Source: an uncultured Lachnospiraceae bacterium | GTDB lineage: Bacteria; Bacillota; Clostridia; Lachnospirales; Lachnospiraceae | DNA: 41,328 nucleotides | Assembly: GCA_902778165.1 (NCBI GenBank) | Contig: CACYWQ010000017.1 | Span: forward strand, 1-41,328 | Direction of reading: 5' to 3' | Shown: in pieces, positions 7,833-17,204 of the stretch | Layout: each line of letters starts with the position of its first letter | How positions within the stretch are numbered: position 1 is the stretch's first letter | Translations under genes and position numbers: made by a program | The notes under the pieces: model-generated | Told to the model about the DNA's origin: nothing | What the model saw: the letters and a program-made list of their open reading frames with translations, nothing else | Database searches by the model: none

Positions 7833-8678
7833 CTAGACCATGTTGATCTTGGTCTTTACAGTATCCAGATCCTCATCTTTTTTGACAATAACACCCACAA
7901 AAGGAAGTGACTTACGTATTTCTTCCGCAGGGATACCTGCTATCTGAAGCACATTGATCCAATCAATGAGTTCTGATGTGGAAGGCTTCTTACGTATATC
8001 TCTCATGGCACGGATGTCATAGAACACATCAAAAGCATTCTTAAGAACATCTTCTTTAACATTGGGAAGATGAACTCTTACTATCTCTTCCATAAGTTCC
8101 GCATCCGGGAAATCAATATAATGGAAGATGCAACGACGAAGGAATGCATCCGGAAGTTCCTTCTCTGCATTGGAGGTGATTATAACTATCGGACGGTTCT
8201 TAGCCTTAACCGTACGCTTGGTCTCATGGATATAGAATTCCATCTGATCAAGTTCCCACAAAAGGTCATTGGGAAATTCGAGATCCGCCTTATCTATCTC
8301 ATCGATAAGAAGCACTACCTGTTCATCGGATTCAAATGCTTCACCGAGCTTACCAAGCTTAATGTATCTGGCAATATCATCCACACCCTCTTCACCGAAC
8401 TGTCCGTCATAGAGTCTCTGTATCGTATCATACATATACAGACCGTCCTGGGCCTTGGTCGTTGATTTGATATTCCATATGATAAGAGGCTTATTCAAAG
8501 CCCTGGAAATAGCTTCTGCAAGCATCGTCTTGCCGGTTCCGGGCTCACCCTTTATCAAAAGGGGCTTTTTAAGCGTGATGGCAACGTTAACGGCATTAAG
8601 AAGCTGCTCACTTGCAACATATTCTTCCGTTCCCGCAAAGCCTTTGTCTATTCCTTCAGCTATGGTTATATCAGCCAT
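7833..8678 (-). CDS. MoxR-type AAA+ ATPase
   Basis: With the start at the ATG behind GGAGGAAAGA (8676-8678), the protein has 281 residues; a longer frame to 8711 has no ribosome site. Walker A is GEPGTGKT at 44-51, Walker B VVLLIDEID at 121-129, sensor 1 PIVIITSN at 163-170, and the arginine-finger region LPDAFLRRC follows. This is the MoxR branch, hexameric ATPases that remodel or activate protein complexes together with a VWA protein, here the next gene. The pair sits 33 bases downstream of gpsA, probably co-transcribed with it. That position does not itself reveal a client; a link to membrane lipid synthesis would be speculation. Confidence 0.92.
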   Translation of the reverse strand: MADITIAEGIDKGFAGTEEYVASEQLLNAVNVAITLKKPLLIKGEPGTGKTMLAEAISRALNKPLIIWNIKSTTKAQDGLYMYDTIQRLYDGQFGEEGVDDIARYIKLGKLGEAFESDEQVVLLIDEIDKADLEFPNDLLWELDQMEFYIHETKRTVKAKNRPIVIITSNAEKELPDAFLRRCIFHYIDFPDAELMEEIVRVHLPNVKEDVLKNAFDVFYDIRAMRDIRKKPSTSELIDWINVLQIAGIPAEEIRKSLPFVGVIVKKDEDLDTVKTKINMV

Positions 8679-8711
8679 TCTTTCCTCCGTTCTTAAGTGC
8701 CTGTTAAGCAA

Positions 8712-9725
8712 TCATTCCTGCCAGCTTATATTCAGATGCTCATCCTTTTTATCTCTTCCCATAAGTGAACTCAGAGCATCCTTAGCAGGCTTACCGCCGA
8801 ATAACACCAGATTAACCTGCTCAATTATAGGAAGATCCACGCCGTATTTCTCTGATAATCCCATCGCAGCCTTAGCGCTGTATACTCCCTCTACTACCAT
8901 CTTAACTTCAGCCATTGCCTCATCATAACTCTTGCCCTGACCGATAAGTATTCCCGCACGTCTGTTGCGGCTGTGCATACTTGCACATGTAACAATAAGA
9001 TCACCGATTCCCGTAAGTCCGCAGAAGGTCTCGAATTTACCTCCCATGGCCATACCAAGTCGGCCTATCTCGGTTATTCCTCTTGTGATAAGTGCTGCCT
9101 TGGCATTATCACCGAATCCCAGTCCATCGGCAATGCCTGCTGCAAGGGCAACTACGTTCTTAAGCGCTCCCCCAAGTTCCATACCTAGGATATCCGAGCT
9201 TGTGTATACTCTGAACACATCATTCATAAATGCATTCTGTAAGAATTCGGCAGTCTCCTGTTCCTTGGCACCCACAACAACCGTTGTCGGTAATCCTCTT
9301 CCGACTTCTTCTGCATGCGAAGGACCTGACAGCACTGTCACCTTCGCCTGAGGTATCTCTTCTTCTATGACCTGTGACAGAGTATAAAGCGTCTTCTCTT
9401 CTATACCCTTAGCCACATTGACGATTATCTGACCATCGGCAATGAAGTCCTTCATCGAGTGAGCGGTACTTCTTGTATAGGGCGAGGGAACCGCAAGCAC
9501 CAATATGTCTTTATCACTGCATGTAGCCTTAAGGTCTGTTGTGTAATCAATATTATCGGGCAACTTAACTCCCGGCAACTTATCTACATGCTCATGCTTA
9601 CTTCTAAGCATCTCAATCTCTTCGGCTATGATCGACCATACCGTCACATTATGTCCGTTGTCTGCAAGAAGCTTCGCAAGTGCAATTCCCCAGCTTCCCG
9701 CACCTATTATGCCTATTCTTAACAT
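8712..9725 (-). CDS. gpsA: Glycerol-3-phosphate dehydrogenase [NAD(P)+]
   Basis: GpsA reduces dihydroxyacetone phosphate to sn-glycerol 3-phosphate, the backbone of phospholipids. The 337-residue protein has the N-terminal dinucleotide motif GAGSWG at 8-13 in MLRIGIIGAGSWGIALAK, then VLSGPSHAEEVGRGLPT and ELGGALKNVVALAAGI, which carries the catalytic-site Lys, and the C-terminal block GLTGIGDLIVTC. Length and order are standard. The start follows GGAGG by eight bases. It is directly downstream of plsY, whose enzyme uses the product, as in many Firmicutes. Confidence 0.97.
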   Translation of the reverse strand: MLRIGIIGAGSWGIALAKLLADNGHNVTVWSIIAEEIEMLRSKHEHVDKLPGVKLPDNIDYTTDLKATCSDKDILVLAVPSPYTRSTAHSMKDFIADGQIIVNVAKGIEEKTLYTLSQVIEEEIPQAKVTVLSGPSHAEEVGRGLPTTVVVGAKEQETAEFLQNAFMNDVFRVYTSSDILGMELGGALKNVVALAAGIADGLGFGDNAKAALITRGITEIGRLGMAMGGKFETFCGLTGIGDLIVTCASMHSRNRRAGILIGQGKSYDEAMAEVKMVVEGVYSAKAAMGLSEKYGVDLPIIEQVNLVLFGGKPAKDALSSLMGRDKKDEHLNISWQE

Positions 9726-9762
9726 GTTGTCTTCCTCCGTATATGAATGCCCTTAACAGACA

Positions 9763-10482
9763 TCATATATTCTTTGTATCAGTCTGCTTCGTCGACTCCT
9801 CTTCTTCTCTTCCTGAATGGCTCGGATTGACATATCCTTCCGGCTTCTTAACAAGATAAGTCTTACGCTCTTTGCCGTGTATAAGATTAACTATATTGGT
9901 TCTGTGTCTCCAATATGCCATAAGCATAAGGAATATTGCCACAGCATACATCTCAATGAGATTGGCCTGGCTCATGGGTGCGAAGAATCCCATCTGTCCC
10001 ATGATAATAAGCTGTATGACATATAACAGATATACAAGCAACGAGCCAACGGATACGATATGTATTGTGAAGAAAGGTATGAAGAATGCCAGAACTCCCA
10101 CCACTATAAATGACCAATGTGATGAGAATACCAATCCACCTGTACAGGCAATTCCCTTGCCTCCCTTAAATCCCATATAGAAAGGATAGTTGTGTCCCAG
10201 TATCGCTCCCATTGCCGTATATAACACGAGAAGATACTCAATATCGGGATACATATCACCGAATGAACACTTAACTATGGCTATTGCTATCATAGTCTTG
10301 GCGATATCTCCTATCATAACGATAAGCCCCGCCTTAGGTCCCAATACTCTGAGTGCATTGGTGGTGCCGGCATTACCGCTTCCCGCGGTACGAATATCAA
10401 TGCCGTTTAATTTGCCATAGAAGAAAGCTGTCTGAAATAATCCGAATGCATAACCAATTAGTAGGCACCATAATCTGACCAT
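9763..10482 (-). CDS. plsY: Acyl-phosphate:glycerol-3-phosphate acyltransferase
   Basis: PlsY is the membrane enzyme that moves an acyl chain from acyl phosphate to glycerol 3-phosphate, giving lysophosphatidate. Conserved loops are GSGNAGTTNALRVLG (motif 1), HNYPFYMGFKGGKGIA (motif 2, glycerol phosphate site) and the C-terminal block LMAYWRHRTNIVNLIHGKE. About five membrane spans are visible. The 239 residues are longer than the usual 195-215 because of a hydrophilic tail (VKKPEGYVNPSHSGREEEE onward). The start overlaps the der stop by one base (TAATG), so translation is coupled. The tail is probably a lineage feature with no assigned role. Confidence 0.95.
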   Translation of the reverse strand: MVRLWCLLIGYAFGLFQTAFFYGKLNGIDIRTAGSGNAGTTNALRVLGPKAGLIVMIGDIAKTMIAIAIVKCSFGDMYPDIEYLLVLYTAMGAILGHNYPFYMGFKGGKGIACTGGLVFSSHWSFIVVGVLAFFIPFFTIHIVSVGSLLVYLLYVIQLIIMGQMGFFAPMSQANLIEMYAVAIFLMLMAYWRHRTNIVNLIHGKERKTYLVKKPEGYVNPSHSGREEEESTKQTDTKNI

Positions 10483-11819
10483 TATTTATCCTCCTTACGC
10501 TCTCTTATAATAAAGCGCAACGGCGTTCCTGCGAATCCGAACGTCTCTCTTATCTGATTCTCAATATATCTTGTATATGAAAAATGCATGAGTTCTTTGT
10601 CATTGACAAATATTACAAATGTGGGCGGCTTCACGGCGACCTGTGTAATGTAGAATAACTTAAGCCTCTTGCCCTTATCCGACGGCGGCTGCTGCATAGC
10701 CACGGCTTCAGTCATGATCTCGTTAAGCACACCGGTCTGAACTCTAAGCGCATGATTCTCTCTTACCGCATCTATTACTTCATATAACTTGCCTATTCTC
10801 TGACCAGTCTCGGCCGAGATAAACATTATCTGAGCATATGACATAAACGAAAGTGTGGAACGGATCTTGGCGCTGAACTCATTAACAGTCTTATCATTCT
10901 TCTCAACCAGATCCCATTTATTAACGGCGATAATGAATCCCTTGCCACGCTCATGAGCTATACCTGCAATCTTGGCATCCTGCTCCGTAACACCTTCGGT
11001 TGCATCAATTAACAGTACCACAACATCTGCTCTTTCCACAGCTGAAACCGTACGTACTATCATGTATTTCTCAAGTTCTTCCTTGATCTTGTTCTTACGT
11101 CTCAGTCCTGCAGTATCTATAAATATGTAATCTCTGCCGTTATATCTGACAGTCGTGTCAACTGCATCTCTTGTTGTACCCGCAATATCGGATACGATTA
11201 GTCTGTTCTCACCGATCAGCTTATTGATAAGCGAAGACTTACCCACATTAGGCTTACCTATAATGGCAATTCTCGGTATATCATCTTCCTCTTCATCATC
11301 ATTGCTCTCAGGGAAGAACTCAACAACCTTCTCAAGCATATCACCAATTCCGAGTCTGTTAGCCGAAGATATCGGTATCGGATCGCCGAGACCCACATTA
11401 TAGAATTCATAGGTGTCCGCCATGAACTTATTAAAATCATCGACCTTATTAACGATAAGAAGCACCGGTTTCTTGGCGCGCCTTAACATATCAGCCACCT
11501 TCATATCGGCATCTGTAAGTCCCTGTCTGACATCGGTCATGAACAATATAACATCCGCAGTATCGATAGCTATCTGCGCCTGCTCTCTCATCTGACTTAA
11601 GATCACATCCTTGCTGTCAGGTTCGATTCCGCCCGTATCTATCAATGTGAAGTTGTAATCAAGCCACGTTACATCCGCATATATTCTGTCTCTGGTAATA
11701 CCGGGCGTATCCTTAACGATCGATATCATCTCACCCGCCAGAGCATTAAATAACGTGCTCTTACCGACGTTGGGTCTTCCGACCACTGCAACTATCGGCT
11801 TGCCTCTTCTCTTACTCAT
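10482..11819 (-). CDS. der: Ribosome-assembly GTPase Der (EngA)
   Basis: Der is the double-G-domain GTPase needed for maturation of the 50S subunit. The 445-residue protein has the first G domain with GRPNVGKSTLFN (P-loop), DTPGITRD, LIDTGG and NKVD. The second has GKPNVGKSSLIN, SDIAGTTRDAVDT, DTAGLRR and NKWD. A KH-like C-terminal domain ends in GTPLRFIIRERKED. All motifs are intact. It sits between the DUF512 radical SAM gene and plsY, an order often seen in Clostridia. The start follows AAGGAA. Confidence 0.97.
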   Translation of the reverse strand: MSKRRGKPIVAVVGRPNVGKSTLFNALAGEMISIVKDTPGITRDRIYADVTWLDYNFTLIDTGGIEPDSKDVILSQMREQAQIAIDTADVILFMTDVRQGLTDADMKVADMLRRAKKPVLLIVNKVDDFNKFMADTYEFYNVGLGDPIPISSANRLGIGDMLEKVVEFFPESNDDEEEDDIPRIAIIGKPNVGKSSLINKLIGENRLIVSDIAGTTRDAVDTTVRYNGRDYIFIDTAGLRRKNKIKEELEKYMIVRTVSAVERADVVVLLIDATEGVTEQDAKIAGIAHERGKGFIIAVNKWDLVEKNDKTVNEFSAKIRSTLSFMSYAQIMFISAETGQRIGKLYEVIDAVRENHALRVQTGVLNEIMTEAVAMQQPPSDKGKRLKLFYITQVAVKPPTFVIFVNDKELMHFSYTRYIENQIRETFGFAGTPLRFIIRERKEDK

Positions 11820-11850
11820 TGTTATTTCCTTATATGATCCGACTTATATC

Positions 11851-13272
11851 CTAGCGTGTAGGATTAAGCATACATTCCAAAACATCGTATCCGCTTGATT
11901 TTACAATATCCACCTTGACTTGTAAAGCATCCGAGATGTCTCCTACAGTCATATCATCAAGCAGAATATCCGTACCGCTTCTTAACATATTCTCCTGGAT
12001 TAACATTCTGGTTCCCAGGTTACCGCCGGCAGCCACATACTCCTTGCATTGCTCTATCACATCACCGCCGGTTAACAATCCCGTAACGGTTATCTTCTCT
12101 CCGAAGAATCTGTTGGTTATTGGCATTACATTGATTTCCTTCATGGGAAAAGCAGCCATGGCTTCATCCGCTATCTGCCTAATGTAATCCTTAGCCAGGC
12201 AACCTGTTATGACCGTGATGCGCTCAGGCATAATCTTGCCTGCCTTGTTGCGGCCAAATACCTTCTTAAGTTTACCTAATATGCCCTCAGGCTTATCATT
12301 GTCAGCTTGCGAATCGCCTGCTCCGTATGTCTCCTTAGCTTCATCAAGTGCATCATGGAATTCCGTAAGCATCGACTGCATCATACCCACGCCGTTCTCA
12401 ATCTGAAGATATCCGTCATAAGTCTCTTCTGCCGGAAGGGAAACTCCCGCCGTTATATACCATTCATCCGATGCATGAACGAAATGTGTTCCGTGTTCGG
12501 CATAAGCCTTATTTTGCCATTTCTCGATCCTTGTTATTACATCAAGTGCATCTTCCGGTCCGAAAGTCTCAAGAGGATACAAGCCGTCCCTGTATCTGGT
12601 TAATCCAACAGGAACCACCGATAATGACTCAAGCACCGGAACATACTTATATAACTGCGAAAGTGAATACTCCAGTTCTTCTCCGTCATTAACGCCCTTA
12701 CACAATACGATCTGGCCGTTAAGGATTATACCCGCTTCATAGAGTCTGTCCACTTTCTTAAGCGCATCTCCGGCGAAACGGTTATTAAGCATCATGCATC
12801 TTAACTTGGGATTCATTGTATGAAATGAAATGTTGACAGGTTGTAATCTGTATTTGATTATCCTGTCTATGTCATGATCCGACATGTTGGTCAGGGTAAT
12901 ATAGTTGCCCTGCAGAAATGATAATCTGGCATCATCATCCTTGAAATATATGGTTTCACGCATACCCGGACGATTCTGATCGATGAAGCAGAATATACAT
13001 TTATTGGAGCAGTGTCTGTATTCATCCATAAGGCCTGCTTCAAATACAAGCCCTATATCCTCATCTTCATCCTTAACGATGTGATGATCTATGACACTTC
13101 CGTCAGTTTGTAGTATGCTGATATCGACCTCAGTATTCTCACATTGATACTGATAGTCGAATATATCTTCAATCTCCTGCCCGTTAACCTTAAGAAGTAC
13201 ATCTCCGGCCTTAATTCCGAGCCTGTCCGATATGGAATTGGTGACAACACTCTCTATGTGATGTTCGTTCAT
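11851..13272 (-). CDS. DUF512 family radical SAM protein with PDZ-like N-terminus
   Basis: The protein has 473 residues. Residues 1-70 form a PDZ-like domain (SISDRLGIKAGDVLLKVNG). The block CSNKCIFCFIDQ near residues 88-99 has the CxxxCxxC spacing of a radical SAM 4Fe-4S site, although in this family the cluster use is inferred. It continues with GNYITLTNM, VNISFHTMNP, GQIVLCKGVNDG and VPVGLTRYRDGL. The C-terminal part (from about residue 290) is the DUF512 domain, ending in DVLECMLNP. Its biochemical role is not established. Constant linkage to der in Clostridia hints at a role around ribosome or membrane biogenesis, which is inference. No good ribosome site precedes the ATG (TATAGAATA), so initiation may be weak or coupled to the PRPP synthetase gene 36 bases upstream. 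Confidence 0.9.
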   Translation of the reverse strand: MNEHHIESVVTNSISDRLGIKAGDVLLKVNGQEIEDIFDYQYQCENTEVDISILQTDGSVIDHHIVKDEDEDIGLVFEAGLMDEYRHCSNKCIFCFIDQNRPGMRETIYFKDDDARLSFLQGNYITLTNMSDHDIDRIIKYRLQPVNISFHTMNPKLRCMMLNNRFAGDALKKVDRLYEAGIILNGQIVLCKGVNDGEELEYSLSQLYKYVPVLESLSVVPVGLTRYRDGLYPLETFGPEDALDVITRIEKWQNKAYAEHGTHFVHASDEWYITAGVSLPAEETYDGYLQIENGVGMMQSMLTEFHDALDEAKETYGAGDSQADNDKPEGILGKLKKVFGRNKAGKIMPERITVITGCLAKDYIRQIADEAMAAFPMKEINVMPITNRFFGEKITVTGLLTGGDVIEQCKEYVAAGGNLGTRMLIQENMLRSGTDILLDDMTVGDISDALQVKVDIVKSSGYDVLECMLNPTR

Positions 13273-13308
13273 TATTCTATACTGTTAATTATGTCATTAA
13301 TATGAGCA

Positions 13309-14508
13309 TCACGCATGCTCATCCAATTCTTCAAAAGCACGGTTGTTGTAATTCTCAATGGCACGATGAAGCTGTTCAGATGTATCCATAACATTGGACA
13401 TTGATGCTTCATGATTCATCATATGAATGATATCTGCCACGAAACCGCTCATATCCGCTTCAGCAAAATAAGGTCTTTCCTTGATCTCAGGAGGAAGATA
13501 GGTAAGATTGGTGGTTACCACCTTCTCAAACAGACATCTCTCATATGCATGATCAAATGCCTTAAGACCGTTGGTGAAGAGTCCGAATGTACAACACAAA
13601 TATACTCTCTTGGCATTCATCTCTTTAAGTTTCTTAGCCGTATCGATTATGGATTCACCTGATGAAATCATATCATCCATAATGATAACGTCCTTACCGT
13701 CTATGTTATCACCAAGGAATTCATGCGCCACAATAGGATTCTTGCCGTTAACGATCCTTGTATAATCTCTTCTCTTATAGAACATACCGGCATTGACACC
13801 GAGCACATTGGCGAAGTATATGGATCTGTTCAATGCACCTTCATCCGGCGATATAACAACCAGATGATCCTTATCTATGATAAGATCTCTCTCCGTATGA
13901 AGCAGTGCCTTAATAAACGGTGTCGGAGGAGTATAGTTATCGAAATCGCTTAGAGGGATCGCATTGGCAACTCTTGGATCATGCGCATCGATCGTAACGA
14001 AATTATCAACTCCCATGCGTACCAGTTCTTCAAGCATATAAGCACAGTCAAGAGACTCTCTTGAAGAACGCTTATGCTGTCTGCCCTCGTATAAGAAAGG
14101 CATGATGACATTAACTCTCTTGGCTCTTCCCGCAGCTGCTGCAATTATGCGCTTAAGGTCCTGATAATGATCGTCGGGACTCATATGATTGACGAAGTTA
14201 TTCATCCTGTAGGTGATGCTGTTATTGGTCACATCGGTAATGATATACAGATCCTTACCTCTTATTGACTCATCAAACACTCCCTTGGCTTCACCCGTAC
14301 CGAATCTGGGACATCTTACCTTACACAGATAAGAATCTCTTATATAGCCATGCATTGCAGGCTCTTCGGCAAACTTACCCGGTTCTCTCTTACGTGTCTC
14401 CACCAGATGTTTGTCTATATCCGCTCCCAACTGTCTGGCATTATCAAGCACAGCAATCTCAAGCGGAGCCACCGGTAATTTATAATTAAGTTCCTCAAGA
14501 TTAGGCAT
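13309..14508 (-). CDS. prs: Divergent ribose-phosphate pyrophosphokinase (PRPP synthetase family)
   Basis: The chosen start ATG (14506-14508) follows GGAGGAATAAG and gives 399 residues; an upstream in-frame ATG lies inside a terminator and is rejected. PRPP synthetases convert ribose 5-phosphate and ATP to PRPP. Visible family features are MPFLYEGRQHKRSSRES (ATP-binding flexible segment), DNFVTIDAHDPRVA (metal-ligand region), LVVISPDEGALNRS, the catalytic-loop-like FYKRRDYTR and the PRPP loop IIMDDMISSGESI. The last differs from the usual VDDMIDTAGT, and the protein is about 80 residues longer than the usual 315, mostly at both ends. It may be the functional PRPP synthetase of the lineage or a paralogue alongside a canonical prs elsewhere in the genome. 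It heads the DUF512-der-plsY-gpsA cluster. Confidence 0.8.
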   Translation of the reverse strand: MPNLEELNYKLPVAPLEIAVLDNARQLGADIDKHLVETRKREPGKFAEEPAMHGYIRDSYLCKVRCPRFGTGEAKGVFDESIRGKDLYIITDVTNNSITYRMNNFVNHMSPDDHYQDLKRIIAAAAGRAKRVNVIMPFLYEGRQHKRSSRESLDCAYMLEELVRMGVDNFVTIDAHDPRVANAIPLSDFDNYTPPTPFIKALLHTERDLIIDKDHLVVISPDEGALNRSIYFANVLGVNAGMFYKRRDYTRIVNGKNPIVAHEFLGDNIDGKDVIIMDDMISSGESIIDTAKKLKEMNAKRVYLCCTFGLFTNGLKAFDHAYERCLFEKVVTTNLTYLPPEIKERPYFAEADMSGFVADIIHMMNHEASMSNVMDTSEQLHRAIENYNNRAFEELDEHA

Positions 14509-14538
14509 CTTATTCCTCCAATCGGTTCCGAATAATAA

Positions 14539-14580
14539 AAGTCGTGAACCACGATAATAAAATACCATAGTTCACGACTT
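14539..14580 (-). terminator. Rho-independent terminator after the large histidine kinase gene
   Basis: A 15-bp stem with three G-U pairs on the transcribed strand (arms 14566-14580 and 14539-14553) and a 12-base A/T loop is followed on the minus strand by TTTATTATT. It lies 21 bases after the kinase stop and only 30 bases before the PRPP synthetase ATG. Confidence 0.85.
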
Positions 14581-14601
14581 AATACAATTCCGATATTTAC
14601 C

Positions 14602-17166
14602 CTATTCGCTTAACTTAAATCCTATAACGGCCTTGAATAAATCACCGTCAAGGGATATATCAAACGTTCCGCCCATAGCCTCGGTTAAGTTCTTGGCTAT
14701 TGATAATCCAAGGCCTGAGCCTTCGGTCTTACGTGATGAATCACCTCTTGAGAATCTCTCAAGCAATTCGCTTGCACTTATATTAAGTGGGGCAGCCGAG
14801 ATATTCTTAACAAGCAATGACACTCTAGATTCCTTGGAGTCAGGATCTGACACATCCTTATAAGCCACTTCCATATCTACATATACTCTGGTTCCTTCTA
14901 GGGCATACTTATATACGTTGTTATACAGATTCTCAACCACTCTGTATATTCCCCTGCTGTCAGCCATTATATACACAGGTTCTGCCGGTAATCCGAGCAT
15001 TGTCTTAAGACCCTTCTCATCGAATTTCTCAGAGAACTCTCCTACCGACTGATGTATCAGTTCAACGAAGTTAAGTCTCTCAATATTAAGAGATATATTA
15101 CCCGAGCTTATCTTGGAAGCTTCTACCAAATCATCCGTTAACTGCTTAAGTCTCTGGGACTTCTGATCCAGGATATCCACATATCCCTTGATCTTCTCAT
15201 CCTTAATATTCTCTCTTTTAAGCAGATCAACGTAATTGATGATGGATGTAAGCGGAGTCTTGATATCATGACTCACATTGGTAATAAGATCCGCTTTCAT
15301 CTTCTCATCGCGCATCGACGTATTAACAGCTCTGCTTATTCCGTCTCCGATACTGTTAACCGCTCCCGCAAGCGCGAGGTTGTCCCCGTGCATCCCCTTA
15401 ATGTCCACCTTATGATTGATCTCTCCCTCGGATATCTTGGTAATACCCGCTACTATATCATTTCTTACCTTAGCATCTTTAAATAACCAGATACCGATCA
15501 GGATATCTGCGATAAATGCCACGATTATTCCGCCTACTCCAAGCAGTACAAGTACCAGATTAAATGCAAGGAATAACAGATACGGGAGCCATACTCTTAC
15601 TGCAATTTGTCCGTTATCATACAGTTCCGTCACTCCGCCCGTAACCTTGCTTACGATCCACTTAAGAATCGAACCGTTCCACATAAGCTTACACTTAATC
15701 TTACGAACGAGTATAAGATATATCGGAAGAAGGATAATATTGGCTACTACCGCATATACTCCGAATAATACATGCATTCCGCCGTCTATATCACGGTATA
15801 CACTGCTTAATTCCTCAATTAATATGTCCGCACCGCCGCCTACAAGGAATAACACTACGCATGCAACGGCTATATATATCTCTATGGGAACAGAGTCAAT
15901 TCTGCATGCTCTGTTGGTCGTGATCTTATCACCGTTTTCTTCTATTACCTGAACTCTGCCGGCAAGAACAGTCATAATAATCAATACCGCAAGATAAGCT
16001 ACTATCGAAGCAATCAAACCGATACATGCCGGAATAAGTGCATTTGTTGATTTGTTATATTCATTTCTTGCATTATAGAACACATCATTAGCAGCATAAT
16101 TCTCATCTAATGCAAGCCACACTCTCGAACCCTCTCCGAAAGCATATTCATAGCTGCTTATAGCCTGCTTCATCTCCATTGCATCGACTCCGTCAATATT
16201 GGATGCAACCTGCAGTCTGTCAGGATTAAAACAGGTATACTTGGTATGTGAGGTAAATTCCTTGGACAGTTCGTCATTGGTCATCTTACCTACAGCCTGC
16301 TTAAGATTTGAGTATCTCACCATTTTGCCGGATGCATCACGAAGCTGATAGCAGTACAATACATTAGTCTTACCGTCTCCGTATCTGTCACCGTAACTGA
16401 TGTATTCATTGTAATTACTGAACAGATCAACCGAAGAACGTGCAATATCATATATAAGCGCCTTATACTCTCTTCTGTTGGATACATGTGCTATGATACT
16501 CTTCTTATCAACACCCTTATATCTCTCTACAAGAATGTAATCGGTATATATATTCTCGCTGCTCTGAGTCACATTATTCTCACTAAGCCGCCATAATGCA
16601 TCCTCAGCATCTACGTGCTCCGCACTCTCCTCTGTGGCTATATCTCCCATATCCACATCGTTAATAAGGGAATAATAGTATGCTTCAAGTTGGGCCTCCG
16701 TACCGGTAACGGGTATAAGATCAAATCCGTAATTACCCCATTTAACCAGATCATCAAGCCTGTACTGCACACCCTCAGACTCATCGTCTCTGTCGGTATT
16801 GCCTGCAACGTTCGCTCTGGCCTGTGTGGAATAAGTATTCTTATCCCTGTTTGCATATGCGATCACGTCTATCTTCTTATCCGCATCGAAGCTTCCGTTT
16901 GTCTCCATCTGATTCTTGATGACACACATCCTTGTAATGTCATATATCTCACTTGCAAATAACTGTGAGAACACATCCGAATCTTCAAACGCCGTTCCGC
17001 TTCTGTCAGTCAGCCCCATATTCAATGAATAGGTCTCATTTCTGTCAGATGGTATTCTGATCGTTGTCCCCTCATATATTGTTACTGTCGATAATACAGC
17101 GACAAGCGCTATTAGCGATGCCAATATTACAAGCGGTATGCTGTAACTCTTATTCTTAATCTTCAC
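14602..17166 (-). CDS. Large multi-spanning sensor histidine kinase
   Basis: This 854-residue membrane kinase starts at GTG (17164-17166) behind GGGAGG. A first membrane span (about 9-30) is followed by an external domain of roughly 345 residues. A cluster of hydrophobic segments (about 376-402, 426-448, 464-488, 526-563) comes next, then a HAMP-like linker (AGITKISEGEI), the H-box NVSHDIKTPLTS with His633, the N-box NLYNNVYKYA and the G-box GSGLGLSIAKNL. The kinase core is intact. The sensor arrangement, an extracytoplasmic domain plus a block of extra membrane helices, is unusual for this class, and the ligand is unknown. It lies 38 bases after its response regulator gene and is followed by a strong terminator. 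A small hairpin precedes its ribosome site and might reduce its expression relative to the regulator. Confidence 0.92.
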   Translation of the reverse strand: MKIKNKSYSIPLVILASLIALVAVLSTVTIYEGTTIRIPSDRNETYSLNMGLTDRSGTAFEDSDVFSQLFASEIYDITRMCVIKNQMETNGSFDADKKIDVIAYANRDKNTYSTQARANVAGNTDRDDESEGVQYRLDDLVKWGNYGFDLIPVTGTEAQLEAYYYSLINDVDMGDIATEESAEHVDAEDALWRLSENNVTQSSENIYTDYILVERYKGVDKKSIIAHVSNRREYKALIYDIARSSVDLFSNYNEYISYGDRYGDGKTNVLYCYQLRDASGKMVRYSNLKQAVGKMTNDELSKEFTSHTKYTCFNPDRLQVASNIDGVDAMEMKQAISSYEYAFGEGSRVWLALDENYAANDVFYNARNEYNKSTNALIPACIGLIASIVAYLAVLIIMTVLAGRVQVIEENGDKITTNRACRIDSVPIEIYIAVACVVLFLVGGGADILIEELSSVYRDIDGGMHVLFGVYAVVANIILLPIYLILVRKIKCKLMWNGSILKWIVSKVTGGVTELYDNGQIAVRVWLPYLLFLAFNLVLVLLGVGGIIVAFIADILIGIWLFKDAKVRNDIVAGITKISEGEINHKVDIKGMHGDNLALAGAVNSIGDGISRAVNTSMRDEKMKADLITNVSHDIKTPLTSIINYVDLLKRENIKDEKIKGYVDILDQKSQRLKQLTDDLVEASKISSGNISLNIERLNFVELIHQSVGEFSEKFDEKGLKTMLGLPAEPVYIMADSRGIYRVVENLYNNVYKYALEGTRVYVDMEVAYKDVSDPDSKESRVSLLVKNISAAPLNISASELLERFSRGDSSRKTEGSGLGLSIAKNLTEAMGGTFDISLDGDLFKAVIGFKLSE

Positions 17167-17181
17167 TTAACAATCCTCCCT

Positions 17182-17201
17182 GCAAGGCCTCCCTGCCTTG
17201 C
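17182..17201 (-). promoter_or_regulatory. Intercistronic hairpin between regulator and kinase genes
   Basis: A perfect 7-bp stem (GCAAGGC / GCCTTGC) with a 6-base loop sits in the 38-base gap, directly upstream of the kinase ribosome binding site GGGAGG. No T-tract follows, so it is more likely a translation or mRNA-stability element than a terminator. Confidence 0.5.
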
Positions 17202-17204
17202 CAA

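Noticed and set aside
14509-14568. Longer N-terminus of the PRPP synthetase (20 more residues)
   Set aside because: The upstream ATG lies inside the stem of the kinase terminator and has no ribosome site, whereas the inner ATG follows GGAGG.
15416-15952. Plus-strand frame of 178 codons inside the large kinase gene
   Set aside because: It is antisense to conserved kinase and membrane segments, has no ribosome site and no recognisable motifs.
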